The notes: generated by a model not told the origin, from the letters alone. Positions 27,001 through 36,487 are shown, counted from the first letter of the stretch. The stretch is DNA of 64,000 bases from Verrucomicrobiales bacterium (GCA_016795425.1 JAEUHG010000072.1:1-64000); one strand, 5' to 3'. Numbers and translations are program-made.

Positions 27001-27440
27001 ACCCTGCCCAGAAATTCGCCTCGGCCCTTTCGCATGATGGTCGACTGCTCGCCGTCGCGACCGGGCCGACGGACCTCGAAAATGCGGTGCGCCTCTGGGA
27101 TCTCGATCGCGGCCGCATGATCGGCGCTTGCAAGGGCCAAAAACAACCGGTCTACAGCCTGGCTTTTTCGCACGACGGCCGGACGTTGGCCGGCGGCAGC
27201 GGTGAAGGGGCCCTCCGCCTTTGGAACGTTGCTACCCAGCAGGAATTGCTCACCTTCCGACGCCTCGGTGAGACCCCTGGCGACCTGATGTTCTCTCCGG
27301 ATGACCGCTGGCTCGCGGTCGCCAGCGGCGGAGGCGAAGGCTACGAGAACTTGCGGTTCTACGACGCCCCGGGCCTCGGCGCGATCGAGACCAAGGGCGC
27401 GATCGACCCCACTCGCCGCGACGGCATGCCTCGGGATTGA
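24027..27440 (+). CDS. Membrane-anchored Ser/Thr protein kinase with C-terminal WD40 propeller
   Basis: About 1,137 residues from ATG 24027; a GTG at 23958 lies inside a terminator hairpin and was rejected. The Hanks-type kinase domain (about 85-360) has IGEGGCGVVFLAEQ, VALKVIKEG (ATP lysine K119), HRDLKPTN (catalytic D212) and DFGIAK (D233), then GTPAYMSPEQAQ and DIYSLGVLLYELLTG. All catalytic residues are present. One membrane segment (VTGVTVALMVGAGLAVW, about 416-433) follows, then a short coiled coil and 10 or more WD40-like repeats. The topology puts the propeller outside the cytoplasm as a probable sensor. It is paired with the ECF sigma gene, as is common in Planctomycetes and Verrucomicrobia. 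Confidence 0.93.
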   Translation: MSLDPTAPSRSPSLREIFLEAMGLTDPAARATYLDQACRGNDALRGQVEELLAEESQLGSFLGQPAIANPHLHRTAVSLEKAGDRIGPYRLLQEIGEGGCGVVFLAEQEVPVRRRVALKVIKEGMDTRQVIARFEAERQALAMMDHPNIARVLDAGATSTGRPYFVMELVSGTRVTEFCDSQKLSAQERIRLLIQICHAVQHAHQKGVIHRDLKPTNILVAVQDGAAVPKVIDFGIAKATDQRLTEKTLFTEFHAFIGTPAYMSPEQAQMGGLDVDTRTDIYSLGVLLYELLTGRTPFATGDLLRDGLDACRRTILEVDPLRPSTRVSTLLAGDRFSTAQLRGTDAPRLVHLLRGDLDWIVMKCLEKARARRYETANALALDLQRYLDNEPVLARPPSQVYRLQKLVHRHRGTFAAVTGVTVALMVGAGLAVWQAIRATQAEQQALESRELEASLRRKAEREGAAARLNEYVAHINLAHQSLGAGNVGRALQLLGKHQPRLGQPDLRGFEWRYLWRRCHGDDHVTLEPVDASIRSLAFSPDGSRLVIGLDHRWLVRDTLDDTTVVTRPGGALNLAYLPDGQSLVVANPSEVQVWRTSDWELRTTLTGFGGPVDLSRDGRRIACVRREGVSVRDTSDWRETQFLPDGQGPLAFSPNGELLLTDSRDGLVLWDLTGRVAPRLLEDSARLFGRWHANVKVVAFTPDGRSVLAPRNQVSLRGAFVIAVWDVETGKVRATLPSDPTQVEHTGMISCVEASPDGRYLATGSWDHSIQLWDLAVHQHQASLQGHRNEVWAAEFTPNSQFLATGAKDGGIHLWPLNASRANEGIAGRWRTLTFSKDGRTLSALGPDRTVEFLDVESGRSRQQFRVDDGSSFPYLPVTVSQDLRWIIHATARGTVRILDTHTNVTQEIKVANGPVLLVAVSPDSELLVTAPPSGPITWRELSNASTVGGTVEGQRGLFAGDGRTFVAWNSRGDTTVWDVATRRERTRLRIDPAQKFASALSHDGRLLAVATGPTDLENAVRLWDLDRGRMIGACKGQKQPVYSLAFSHDGRTLAGGSGEGALRLWNVATQQELLTFRRLGETPGDLMFSPDDRWLAVASGGGEGYENLRFYDAPGLGAIETKGAIDPTRRDGMPRD

Positions 27441-27532
27441 CTTCCCGTCGCGTTGCGTCCGTTCTTCTCGGGGTGACCCTTCACCGTCGATTCCCCGTTC
27501 CTACCCGCCGCCCGCCCGGCCGGTTCCGGCCC

Positions 27533-29251
27533 ATGCTCACCGCCCTGCTCGCCGCGATGCTCACGGTCCATGCCTCAGCTGGCGCCGCCGATTCCCCGGA
27601 GCTGCCCTTCCAGGTGGAGCGCGACGTCATGATTCCGATGCGCGACGGTGTGTCCCTGGCGGCCAATGTCTACAGGCCCAGGCAAGGGCAGCGCTTCCCA
27701 GTCCTTCTTCTGCGCACCCCTTACGGCAAACCCAATGACACTTGGGGTGACGCCAAACGCTACACCGCCGCTGGATACGCCCTGGTCGCTCAGGACTGCC
27801 GGGGGCGCGGCAAGTCCCAGGGAACCTGGGACCCGTTCCGTCACGATCCGGAGGATGGCGTCGACACCCAGCGTTGGGTTGCCCGCCAACCCTGGTGCAA
27901 TGGAAGCATGGGAACCTCGGGCGGTTCCTACGGAGGGTGGACGCAATGGTCCGCGGCTCCGGACGCGGTGCCCGAATTGAAATGCATGGTCCCCGTGGTG
28001 CCCTTCGCGGATGTTTATGACGATATCGCCTATCCCGGCGGCGCCTTTCAACTGGCACTCCTGCTGGGTTGGGGAGCCGCTGTCGCGGGCATTGCATTGC
28101 CTCCGGACAAACTCGACCAAGCCTACCGCCACCTGCCGCTGCGAACCCTGGGCGACCAGTTCGAACCCAAAGTCGGCTACATCAATGATTGGGCTCGCCA
28201 TCCGACCTACGACGATTATTGGAAGAAGCGCGGCATCGAACGGCGTTTCGCGGACGTCACCGTCCCTGCTCTCAACATCGGCGGTTGGTATGACATCTTT
28301 TCCAAGACCACCCTCGAACTCACCGATCGAGTTCGCGAGACATCCCGCGACCCGGCTTCCCGTCGAAACCAAGTGGTTCTGATCGGTCCGTGGGCCCACG
28401 GCGTCGGCGCCCGAAAAGTCGGCGAACTCGATTTCGGCGAGCAAGCCGTGATCAACATTGGCGACCTCCAGTTCCAGTGGTTCGAGTATTGGCTCAAGGG
28501 TGCCACCAACGGCGTCCAGGACTGGTCAGCTTATCGGATTTTCGTCATGGGCGAGAACCAATGGCGCAACGAGAACGAATGGCCGCTTCAACGCACCCGG
28601 TTCACGCCCTACTACCTCCACAGCCGGGGCAACGCCGCCACCGCCAAGGGCGACGGCACCCTCGATGTCACCCCTCCCGGCGCCGAACCCACCGACTCGT
28701 TTGCCTATGATGGGGACCAACCCGTTCCCACCGTCGGCGGCAACAATCTTGTCGGCGCCAGCGCCGGTCCCTACGACCAATCAAAAATTGAAGAACGCGA
28801 CGACGTGCTCGTCTATACCTCCGCGCCTCTTGACCGAGATCTCGAAGTCACCGGTCCGGTGAAGATGGTCCTCCACGCCGCATCCTCGGCCAAGGACACT
28901 GACTTCACCGCCAAACTCGTCGATGTTCATCCCGACGGCAAAGCCTACAATCTCTGCGACGGAATCGTGCGTGCGCGCTACCGCAATGGACTCGATCAAC
29001 CGGCCTTGCTCGAACCCGGAAAAGCCGAGCGTTTCGAAATCGATCTGTGGGTCACCAGCAACGTCTTCCGCCGCGGGCACCGACTGCGGGTGGAAGTGTC
29101 CAGCAGCAGTTTTCCCCGCTTCGATCGCAATGCGAACACGGGCAATGAACCGGGCTCCGACACCGAACTTCTCACCGCCACCCAAACGGTGCACCATGAC
29201 GCCGCGCGGCCGTCCCACCTGTTGCTACCCGTCATCCCTCGGTCTCCATGA
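27533..29251 (+). CDS. Exported CocE/NonD-type hydrolase (X-Pro dipeptidyl-peptidase S15 family)
   Basis: About 572 residues from ATG 27533, which begins a hydrophobic signal-like stretch (MLTALLAAMLTVHASAGAAD). A TTG at 27437, overlapping the kinase stop, would add an Arg-rich extension and cannot be excluded. The alpha/beta-hydrolase core has RDGVSLAANVYRP, DCRGRGKSQG and nucleophile motif GTSGGSYGG (S132). The GPWAHG histidine and a C-terminal jelly-roll domain follow. The family includes cocaine esterase, glutaryl-7-ACA acylase and X-Pro peptidases, so an ester, amide or dipeptide substrate is possible. It directly follows the kinase gene. Confidence 0.9.
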   Translation: MLTALLAAMLTVHASAGAADSPELPFQVERDVMIPMRDGVSLAANVYRPRQGQRFPVLLLRTPYGKPNDTWGDAKRYTAAGYALVAQDCRGRGKSQGTWDPFRHDPEDGVDTQRWVARQPWCNGSMGTSGGSYGGWTQWSAAPDAVPELKCMVPVVPFADVYDDIAYPGGAFQLALLLGWGAAVAGIALPPDKLDQAYRHLPLRTLGDQFEPKVGYINDWARHPTYDDYWKKRGIERRFADVTVPALNIGGWYDIFSKTTLELTDRVRETSRDPASRRNQVVLIGPWAHGVGARKVGELDFGEQAVINIGDLQFQWFEYWLKGATNGVQDWSAYRIFVMGENQWRNENEWPLQRTRFTPYYLHSRGNAATAKGDGTLDVTPPGAEPTDSFAYDGDQPVPTVGGNNLVGASAGPYDQSKIEERDDVLVYTSAPLDRDLEVTGPVKMVLHAASSAKDTDFTAKLVDVHPDGKAYNLCDGIVRARYRNGLDQPALLEPGKAERFEIDLWVTSNVFRRGHRLRVEVSSSSFPRFDRNANTGNEPGSDTELLTATQTVHHDAARPSHLLLPVIPRSP

Positions 29252-29369
29252 ACTGGCCCGTACCACCCGGCTCGGAATACCCGGTCTTTGGACCGCGATC
29301 GGTCCCAAGTCAGCCTCGGCTCGGTTCATGGAGCCAACCCGTTGATCGTTTCGGAAAACCTCGTTCCCA

Positions 29370-30830
29370 ATGAAGCCGACACCCAGTTCTCCCCATCGCC
29401 CGTCCCATCGGACCCAGTCCGGATTGCTGCGCCGCAATCTCTCCTCGCGCCGCAGCTTCCTCGCGCAATCCGCCACGGCGGTTGCCGCTCTCACCCTGGT
29501 GCCCCGCCACGTTCTCGGTGGAGCAAAGTTTGTTGCTCCCAGCGACAAGGTGAACATCGCCCTGGTAGGTGCGGGCGGGCAGGGCCGCATGAATCTGCAG
29601 GCGCTCTTCCCCCTCGAGGACGTTCAAGTCATTGCGGTCGCTGATCCGGCCGAGGATTTCAGCCTGGAGGATTTCTATTATGGCGGACGCGGCGGGCGGG
29701 CGCCGACCAAAGCGCTCATCGAAAAACAGTACTCAACCCAGACGCCCAACCACCGCTGCGCCGCTTACGAGGATTTCCGGGTCCTGCTGGAAAAAGAGAA
29801 GGCCGTCGACGCCCTCCTCTGCGCCACTCCCGATCACCTGCATGCCTATGTGTCCGTCCTGGCCATGCGCGCCGGCAAGCACGTCTATTGCGAGAAACCA
29901 CTCACGCACAATCTCTGGGAAGCGCGCCGCGTTGCCAAAGTCGCCCGTGAAACCGGTGTCGCCACTCAGATGGGCAACATCGGTCATTCGCTCGAAGGCA
30001 TGCGCCAGACCTGCGAATACATCTGGGACGGCGCCATCGGCCCCGTGCGTGAGGTCCATGCCTGGGTCGGCGCCACCCGCTGGAACAAATCCCTTACGGG
30101 GCGCCCCACCGACACGCCACCAGTGCCCAGCGGCCTGAATTGGGACCTGTGGCTCGGGCCCCGGGAAGATCGCCCCTTTCACCCCGCCTATTTCCCGGTG
30201 AAATGGCGAGACTTCTGGGCCTTCGGCGGTGGCGCCATCGGCGACTTCGTCTGCCACGACCTCGATGCCGCCTGCTGGGCGCTCGACCTCCAGAATCCAT
30301 CCACCATCCATGCCCGTCCGGCGAGCCAAATGGACGCAGAGATCTCGCCGCATGGCGAAATCTGCTACTGGCATTTTGAAGCCAAGGACGGCAAACCGGC
30401 AGTGGATGTGACCTGGTATGATGGCGGGCTCCGTCCACGCACGCCCGAGGGCTGGCCTCTCGACCAGGAAATGCCCGGGCGCGGCTGTCTTTTCGTGGGT
30501 GAAAAAGGCACCATGATGTGCGCCGGTCTTGGCGGGAGACCGATGCTCCTGCCGGAGGATCGCAACGAGACCTACAAGGCGCCGGCCAAAACCATTCTCC
30601 GCTCCAAAGGCCACCATCGCGACTGGATCGATGCCTGCAAGGGAGGCACGCCGGCGAGCAGCGACTTCGAATACGGTGCGCGCCTCACGGAACTCCTCCT
30701 GCTCGGCATTCTCTCCCTGCGCACGGGCAAACCGATCTACTGGGACGGCGCCCAATTAAAGGCCAAGAACGCCCCCGAAGCGGACGCCATCATCAAGGAA
30801 TCGTATCGCCCCGGTTGGGAAGTTGCCTGA
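29370..30830 (+). CDS. TAT-exported Gfo/Idh/MocA-family oxidoreductase
   Basis: A 486-residue NAD(P)-dependent oxidoreductase. A twin-arginine signal is evident (SSRRSFL at 25-31, then a hydrophobic ALTLVP stretch). The Rossmann domain begins with VNIALVGAGGQGRMN; the signature lysine is in YCEKPLTHN (about 176-184). A C-terminal alpha/beta domain of the GFO_IDH_MocA type follows (DFWAFGGGAIGDF, then HHRDWIDACKGG). TAT export implies folding with cofactor in the cytoplasm and activity in the periplasm, as in many Verrucomicrobial and Planctomycete paralogues. Next to a GH43 protein, it may act on sugars released outside the cell. Confidence 0.93.
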   Translation: MKPTPSSPHRPSHRTQSGLLRRNLSSRRSFLAQSATAVAALTLVPRHVLGGAKFVAPSDKVNIALVGAGGQGRMNLQALFPLEDVQVIAVADPAEDFSLEDFYYGGRGGRAPTKALIEKQYSTQTPNHRCAAYEDFRVLLEKEKAVDALLCATPDHLHAYVSVLAMRAGKHVYCEKPLTHNLWEARRVAKVARETGVATQMGNIGHSLEGMRQTCEYIWDGAIGPVREVHAWVGATRWNKSLTGRPTDTPPVPSGLNWDLWLGPREDRPFHPAYFPVKWRDFWAFGGGAIGDFVCHDLDAACWALDLQNPSTIHARPASQMDAEISPHGEICYWHFEAKDGKPAVDVTWYDGGLRPRTPEGWPLDQEMPGRGCLFVGEKGTMMCAGLGGRPMLLPEDRNETYKAPAKTILRSKGHHRDWIDACKGGTPASSDFEYGARLTELLLLGILSLRTGKPIYWDGAQLKAKNAPEADAIIKESYRPGWEVA

Positions 30831-30905
30831 TCCCTCCTCCTCTCCTACCGGACCTACCGCCACTTCCTCCCTGCGATCTGCTCCGGACCGCGCCAGGATG
30901 CCGCC

Positions 30906-33068
30906 ATGCATCCCGGGCTCGGTTCCTTGTTGCTGTGCGCCGCCGTCGCCGTCGCCGCTCCCGCACCCTCCGCCGCGGAATACCGGAATCCGCTCCTCCC
31001 CGGGGATCTCGCCGATCCCACCGTCATCCGCCACAACGGGGTCTATTACCTGTACGCCACCGGCGACGTGGACGGCGACAACGGGATTCGCGCCTACACT
31101 TCGACCAACCTGCTGAAATGGTCTCGAGGCCCGGTGGTCTTTCAACCCGGTCCACCCCATGTCTGGGCTCCCGATGTCTGGCGCGACCCGAATTCCGGAC
31201 GCTTCTTCCTCTACTACACCGTCAGCGAAACAGTGGGCGTCGCCGATGCCGACGGCCCGCTTGGCCCGTTTACCCAACGACGTAAATTCCATGATGCGGC
31301 CATCGACGCCCACCTGTTCCGGGACGACGACGGTCAGCTGTATTTGTACTACGTTCAATTCCCCGGCTTTCGCCTGAGCGTGCAACGCCTGCGATCACCC
31401 ACGGAACTCGAAGGTGATCCAACGGTCATCCTCCAACCGGAAAGCGATTGGGAACGGAAGAGCGGTCATGTCACCGAGGGCCCCTGGATGATCAAACGCG
31501 GAGGCCGCTACTACCTGCTTTACAGCGGATCCGGGGCCAACACTCCCAATTACGCGGTGGGCTACGCAGTTGCCGACCATCCCCTCGGCCCCTTCCGCCG
31601 CGCCCCGCACAACCCGATCATCCGCCGATCCGCAACGGTCTTCGGCCCAGGGCATGGCTGCGCGATTCAGGACGACGCCGGCCGCTGGTGGCACATCTAC
31701 CATCAAAAGGAACGGGATCGTGTCGAGTGGGGGAGATTCATTGCCCTGGACCGACTCTGGTTCGATCAACACGGCGATCTCCACGGCACCGCAACCCGAG
31801 AAGTGACGATCTCCGATGTCCCCACCGTCCACACAACGTCCCTCCCGGAAAAGCGCGCCTTCGATCCGTTGGTCTGGGTCTCCGAAATCCCCAGCGATTG
31901 CCCTTTCGAACGTTCCACAAATCTGGTCGGCCTCGAGTTCTCCGGCCAGCACAGTGACTACCGTTTCGCCGATACCTGGTATCCCTCCTGGGCGGCCGAC
32001 GGGAATCTCTATTCGCCGTGGACGGATGGCCCGCTCTTCAACGAGCACTCGACTTCCGATGCCATCGCCCCCGACACCAACAGCTACGGCGGATTCCGAC
32101 TGGTGCGCGGCAAAGCCACCACCGGACAGGCAGTCCTCATGGGCAACGACCCCCTTCGTCTCGAAGTCCAGAGTCTCGGGAAAGTCCAGGCCGATCCCCA
32201 TCCCTATGGCGGTCGCTACCCATGCGGCAGTCTCGTGCATCACGGAATCTGGTACTACGGCACCTACTGCCTCGGGCCGTCCGGCCAAACGCGCTTCGGC
32301 GGCACCCACTACAACTGGCCCTGGCTCGGACCCTTGGTGGGCTTCCGGGTCTCTCGCGACCTCGGCCGCACATGGACCGAAACCCCTCACACCCCGGAGC
32401 GCCCCCTCTTTGGTGAATCCGGCCAGTGGGGTCATCCGCTGAAGATCGGCGCCCCGCACTTCGTCGATTTCGGGCGCGACATGGAACATTCTCCGGACGG
32501 CAAGGCTTACCTGGTGGCCACCGGCGCGGAACTCAACGATGCGAAACCGCGATTCGAGAACCTGAGTTGGATCACTGGCGATCAGGTGTATCTCCTGCGC
32601 GTGTCACCGTCGGTCGAAACCATCAACGATCCCAAGGCCTATGAGTTTTACGGCGGCCAGGATGCCGACGGAGCACCTCGATGGACCCGGGACCTCGATG
32701 CGGCGCGCCCACTGCTCGAATGGAACAACCGCATGGGCTGCGTGACTGCGACCTGGGTGCCCGGTCTCCGCCGATTCCTCATGTTCGTCACCGACGGCGG
32801 CAACACCTGCGCCCGGATGCACACGTATGTTCTCGAGTCCGAGCTCCTCACCGGCCCTTGGCGATGGGTGACCTACCTCAAGGACTTCGGTGAGCAGGCC
32901 TACTTCGTCAACCTCCCCTCGAAATTCATCTCTCGTGATGGCCTGTCCGGCTGGCTCTGCTACTCCGGCAATTTCGCTCCCGATTGGAATGGCGAATCTC
33001 TGCGCAACAACCCGCCAGGGACGCGGTATGGCCTGGTGCTTCAAAAGATTCGGTGGTTGAGACCGTAA
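30906..33068 (+). CDS. Secreted double beta-propeller protein: GH43 glycosidase plus second DUF4185-like propeller
   Basis: A 720-residue exported protein with signal peptide LLLCAAVAVAAPAPSAA. The first half (about 25-320) is a five-bladed GH43 propeller. The general base is D37 in LADPTVIRHNGVYYLYAT, the pKa modulator D about 134 in DAAIDAHLF, and the acid E about 191 in VTEGPWMIK. All three are present, so it should cleave arabinose, xylose or galactose linkages. The second half (about 335-720) is a distinct propeller opening WYPSWAADGNLYSPWTDG and carrying LLEWNNRMGCVTATWVPG, resembling the DUF4185/sialidase-like group. This pairing is unusual; the second domain may bind or cleave another linkage. 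Its neighbour is a periplasmic oxidoreductase. Confidence 0.87.
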   Translation: MHPGLGSLLLCAAVAVAAPAPSAAEYRNPLLPGDLADPTVIRHNGVYYLYATGDVDGDNGIRAYTSTNLLKWSRGPVVFQPGPPHVWAPDVWRDPNSGRFFLYYTVSETVGVADADGPLGPFTQRRKFHDAAIDAHLFRDDDGQLYLYYVQFPGFRLSVQRLRSPTELEGDPTVILQPESDWERKSGHVTEGPWMIKRGGRYYLLYSGSGANTPNYAVGYAVADHPLGPFRRAPHNPIIRRSATVFGPGHGCAIQDDAGRWWHIYHQKERDRVEWGRFIALDRLWFDQHGDLHGTATREVTISDVPTVHTTSLPEKRAFDPLVWVSEIPSDCPFERSTNLVGLEFSGQHSDYRFADTWYPSWAADGNLYSPWTDGPLFNEHSTSDAIAPDTNSYGGFRLVRGKATTGQAVLMGNDPLRLEVQSLGKVQADPHPYGGRYPCGSLVHHGIWYYGTYCLGPSGQTRFGGTHYNWPWLGPLVGFRVSRDLGRTWTETPHTPERPLFGESGQWGHPLKIGAPHFVDFGRDMEHSPDGKAYLVATGAELNDAKPRFENLSWITGDQVYLLRVSPSVETINDPKAYEFYGGQDADGAPRWTRDLDAARPLLEWNNRMGCVTATWVPGLRRFLMFVTDGGNTCARMHTYVLESELLTGPWRWVTYLKDFGEQAYFVNLPSKFISRDGLSGWLCYSGNFAPDWNGESLRNNPPGTRYGLVLQKIRWLRP

Positions 33069-33222
33069 GCTGGGTTGATTACCATCGGGGCGTTCCCCCA
33101 ACAACGTCTCCGGTCGGGACGCTCATCCGGCGGTTCAAGGAGTGCCGCCTGCGTTCGTGGTGCGGGCCCAACTGTTGAATGGGGGTATTGCGTCATCCCC
33201 ACCCACCCGCCGCCAACCTGCC

Positions 33223-36200
33223 ATGCGCACGAATCCATCCGCCCCACCCACACCGCCGCCCGCCCCGAAACATCCGCGGTCGGAGCCTCGCCCAAGCCGG
33301 GTCCGTTGGGTCGTCACGTTGACCGGACTCCTGGCTCCCTTGGCATTGGGCCAAGGGCTACCGGACGACGGTGGGCCCCGCGTCTTGAAATTCGAATGTG
33401 GCATGGTGGTCGCCACGTGCTTTTCGCGCGGTTCCCTGCAAAACGACGGCGCCACCGCCTACTGCGCGACGCGTCCTTCCATGCCGGATGGCTATGTCGT
33501 CGGCATCATGGACTTGCGCGACCCGGTCGGCGCCGGTGCCACCCCGCTGTCCAACTGGCTGCCCGCCATGACCCACAACGAGCTCGGCACCCCGCAGCAC
33601 CAATGGAAAGCCGCGAATCTCGGTGAGGTCTTTGGTATCGCTCTCGATCAGCAGACCCCGCCCAACATCTACGTCGCCGCGACCTCGGTTTATCCCGGCG
33701 ATTACTACCCTACCAACGGCGGCCCCGGGGCGGTCTATCGCATCGATGGCTCCACCTACCAGATCTCGCCCCTCATCAAATTCAACGACGTCGGCTCGGT
33801 ATCCCTCGGCAACCTCTGTTACGACCCGGTCCACAACCAGATCTTTGTCGCCGACCTGGATCACGGATGGATTCGACGCGTCAGCATGGCCGGCGTGGAA
33901 CTCTCCAAGTTCGATCACGGCGCGACCGGCCGTCCGGCGGCCAGCCTCTCAGCCATCGCCGACACTTCGGCCCCCGGCCAACTCACCAATCCCGGACGCC
34001 GCGTTTTCGCGGTCCAATACTTCGGCAATCGGGTCTATTACTCCGTCTGGGACACCGTGACCTCGCCCGGTACGGGTCCCGGGGCGAATACCATCTGGTC
34101 CATTGGTCTCCAACCCAACGGCGACTTCGCCACCGGACCGGGTTCGGCGCGTCTCGAGATTCCGGCAGCCCAGTTGCCGTGGGACCCGACACCCCACCTC
34201 GGCGTCAATCCACCCACCATCAGCATCCAGGTTTCCGTGGTCACCGATATCGCCTTCGCCAGCGATGGCCGCATGCTCACCGCCGAACGCGGCCTCTGTT
34301 TTCAGGATCAGCGCAACCTCACCACGTTCGCGCACTTCTCCCCGGCGCGGGAATTTCGACCCGCCGGCACCAACTGGATCGAAACCACTGCCCCCAACGG
34401 CATTGGCGTCGGCAATTCCAATCCCGGACACAATTCGGAAGGCGGCATCGACTACGACTGCGCCAATCAGGTCTACGTCACGGGCGACCTCTATGTGCAA
34501 GTGCCCACGTACATCTACGGCGTGGAGATCCTCTCCACCGCCACCAGCCCCTTCAATTCGGCGTACCTCGTCGATCTCGATGGCAGCACCCTGTTCTACG
34601 ACAAGAGCTACCTGGGCGACGTCGAGGTGTACCGCTGCTGCGATTGCCTGGAATTCGTCGAGGAAAATGTCCAATGCCTCGCCGGTTCAGGGCAGTACAC
34701 CTGGTCCTTCTGCGTCACCAACACCGGCACCTTGACCAATGGTCACCTGACCTTCATCGACTTGCCGGCCGGAGTCACCGCATCGCCGCCGATCATCGAT
34801 CTGGTACCGCCCCTCAAACCCGGCCAAGGCCTCTGCACCAATGTCACCTTCACCTTCGCCGCCGGTGTCAGCACCAACAAACTCTGCTTCCGAATCGCCG
34901 CGCACACTCCCGACTTCGCCGATTGCTGCGTCGTCAGCAAATGCCTGGAAGTTCCGGAGTGTTGCGGCTTGGTGACCCAGGAGTCGGTGGTTTGCGACCC
35001 CGCCTCAGCCGGGCTGACCTGGAACCTGCAGCTGGTCAATCAATCGGGCGTGCCGGCTCACTACGCCATCATCGTCCCGGATCCGGCAAACTGCGTCTCC
35101 GTGGCCAATCCCATCATCAGCCTCAACCCACCGCTGGCCAGCGGTCAAAGCACCAACCTCTCGGTCACCCTGAACGTCACCAACTCGCCTTGTGACCGCG
35201 CCTGTTTCCGCATCTCGTTTCACGATGCGAAGTTCGTGGCCTGCTGCTCGTTTACCCATTGCGTCGCGTTGAAGTGCGACGAGAACAATCACCCGCCCGT
35301 GGTGGATTGCCCACCACCGATCGTCGAGGTCTGCGATCCCAACGGCGGCAAGAACTACACCATTGCCGGCGGCGCCATGGACCCTGACGGCGATGCCTTG
35401 ACCATCCTATGGAAGGTGAACGGAAACCCGGTCGCCACCAACACCATCCCCGCCGGCGTTTCCGCCAATTTCACCGCCATCTCCCTGGTTCGCGACTACC
35501 CGCCCGGCACCTACACGGTCACGGCGTGCGTCACCGACGGCCACGGGCCGCCCGTGATCTGCACCGTCAAACTCATCATCGGCGACCAGACACCGCCTAC
35601 GATTCAATGCCCGCCCGATCGCGTGATTGAGAAATGGGAGATGACTCTCGGGGATTACACGGGACAAGTCATGGTCGAGGACGGCTGCACACCGAAGGGC
35701 CAAATCAAGATCACCCAGTCGCCGCCGCCAGGCACCCTCATCGGGCCCGGAACAACCTGCATCCAGTTCACCGCCACCGATGCCGCCGGCAACACGGCCA
35801 CCTGCGTGAGCTGCATCACGCTGGTTCCCGTGCAAATGGTGAGCGTCGCCGGTGGCTTCGCCGCCCTTCCCCCCACCGCTCCCACCAATATCACCCTCCG
35901 AGTCACCGGCGATCTCGAGCAAACCGGGCGCGTCGAGTACTTTGCGAACGGGGCGTCCCTCGGCATCGGCGTGCCCAGGGAATTCGCCTTCGCGTGGCAG
36001 CAAATCGGAGCGGGAACTTACGAAATCTCCGCCAACGCCACCCGCGCCGGAGCGCCAGACCGCACTTATCGCACCGCTCCGGTCTACTTGCTCGTCATTC
36101 CCAGAGGAGGAGGATCCTCAGCGGTCCGTCTCGAAGTCGTCTTCCGGGACAACAAACTCCACATCTCCATCCCGACGTCCGAAGGTGAGAACTGCTTCGT

Positions 36201-36333
36201 GGAATCTTCGGACAGCCTCGGCGCCCCGGGGTGGAAGGTGATTAGTTCCACGGTTGGCGACGGTGTGGTTCACGTCATGGAGGTCGATCCCAAGGCGGGC
36301 CAACAGTTCATCCGCGTGCGCGTCGAACAATAG
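33223..36333 (+). CDS. Large Cys-rich secreted protein with propeller-like N-terminus, DUF11-like repeats, HYR and Ig-like domains
   Basis: About 1,036 residues from ATG 33223; an earlier in-frame start at 33142 is less likely because the signal segment (WVVTLTGLLAPLALGQG) already lies ~35 residues in. The first ~450 residues look like a propeller (IALDQQTPPNIYVAATS, NQIFVADLDHGWIRRV). Repeats rich in paired cysteines follow: CCDCLEFVEENVQC, CCVVSKCLEVPECCG, CCSFTHCVALKC, spaced by DUF11-like TNTGTL/FIDLPAGV sandwiches. Then come a PKD-like module, a HYR domain (DQTPPTIQCPPD) and a Big/Ig-like module. The C-terminal end matches other exported proteins here. No catalytic motif found. It converges on the HupE-TonB receptor gene. 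Confidence 0.82.
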   Translation: MRTNPSAPPTPPPAPKHPRSEPRPSRVRWVVTLTGLLAPLALGQGLPDDGGPRVLKFECGMVVATCFSRGSLQNDGATAYCATRPSMPDGYVVGIMDLRDPVGAGATPLSNWLPAMTHNELGTPQHQWKAANLGEVFGIALDQQTPPNIYVAATSVYPGDYYPTNGGPGAVYRIDGSTYQISPLIKFNDVGSVSLGNLCYDPVHNQIFVADLDHGWIRRVSMAGVELSKFDHGATGRPAASLSAIADTSAPGQLTNPGRRVFAVQYFGNRVYYSVWDTVTSPGTGPGANTIWSIGLQPNGDFATGPGSARLEIPAAQLPWDPTPHLGVNPPTISIQVSVVTDIAFASDGRMLTAERGLCFQDQRNLTTFAHFSPAREFRPAGTNWIETTAPNGIGVGNSNPGHNSEGGIDYDCANQVYVTGDLYVQVPTYIYGVEILSTATSPFNSAYLVDLDGSTLFYDKSYLGDVEVYRCCDCLEFVEENVQCLAGSGQYTWSFCVTNTGTLTNGHLTFIDLPAGVTASPPIIDLVPPLKPGQGLCTNVTFTFAAGVSTNKLCFRIAAHTPDFADCCVVSKCLEVPECCGLVTQESVVCDPASAGLTWNLQLVNQSGVPAHYAIIVPDPANCVSVANPIISLNPPLASGQSTNLSVTLNVTNSPCDRACFRISFHDAKFVACCSFTHCVALKCDENNHPPVVDCPPPIVEVCDPNGGKNYTIAGGAMDPDGDALTILWKVNGNPVATNTIPAGVSANFTAISLVRDYPPGTYTVTACVTDGHGPPVICTVKLIIGDQTPPTIQCPPDRVIEKWEMTLGDYTGQVMVEDGCTPKGQIKITQSPPPGTLIGPGTTCIQFTATDAAGNTATCVSCITLVPVQMVSVAGGFAALPPTAPTNITLRVTGDLEQTGRVEYFANGASLGIGVPREFAFAWQQIGAGTYEISANATRAGAPDRTYRTAPVYLLVIPRGGGSSAVRLEVVFRDNKLHISIPTSEGENCFVESSDSLGAPGWKVISSTVGDGVVHVMEVDPKAGQQFIRVRVEQ

Positions 36334-36487
36334 CCGACGACTCCAGCCGCTGAGACTGGGCAGGGTTCCAGGTGGGCGCGTTGGCCGACCCACCCGTGCT
36401 CTTCAAACGGGAGAGCCTTCTCTCCGAGCGCACCGCCATGTCGTGGGCCGGTCCAGGCCCGGCGTGCGCGCCGGCAAGAGCGGACGG

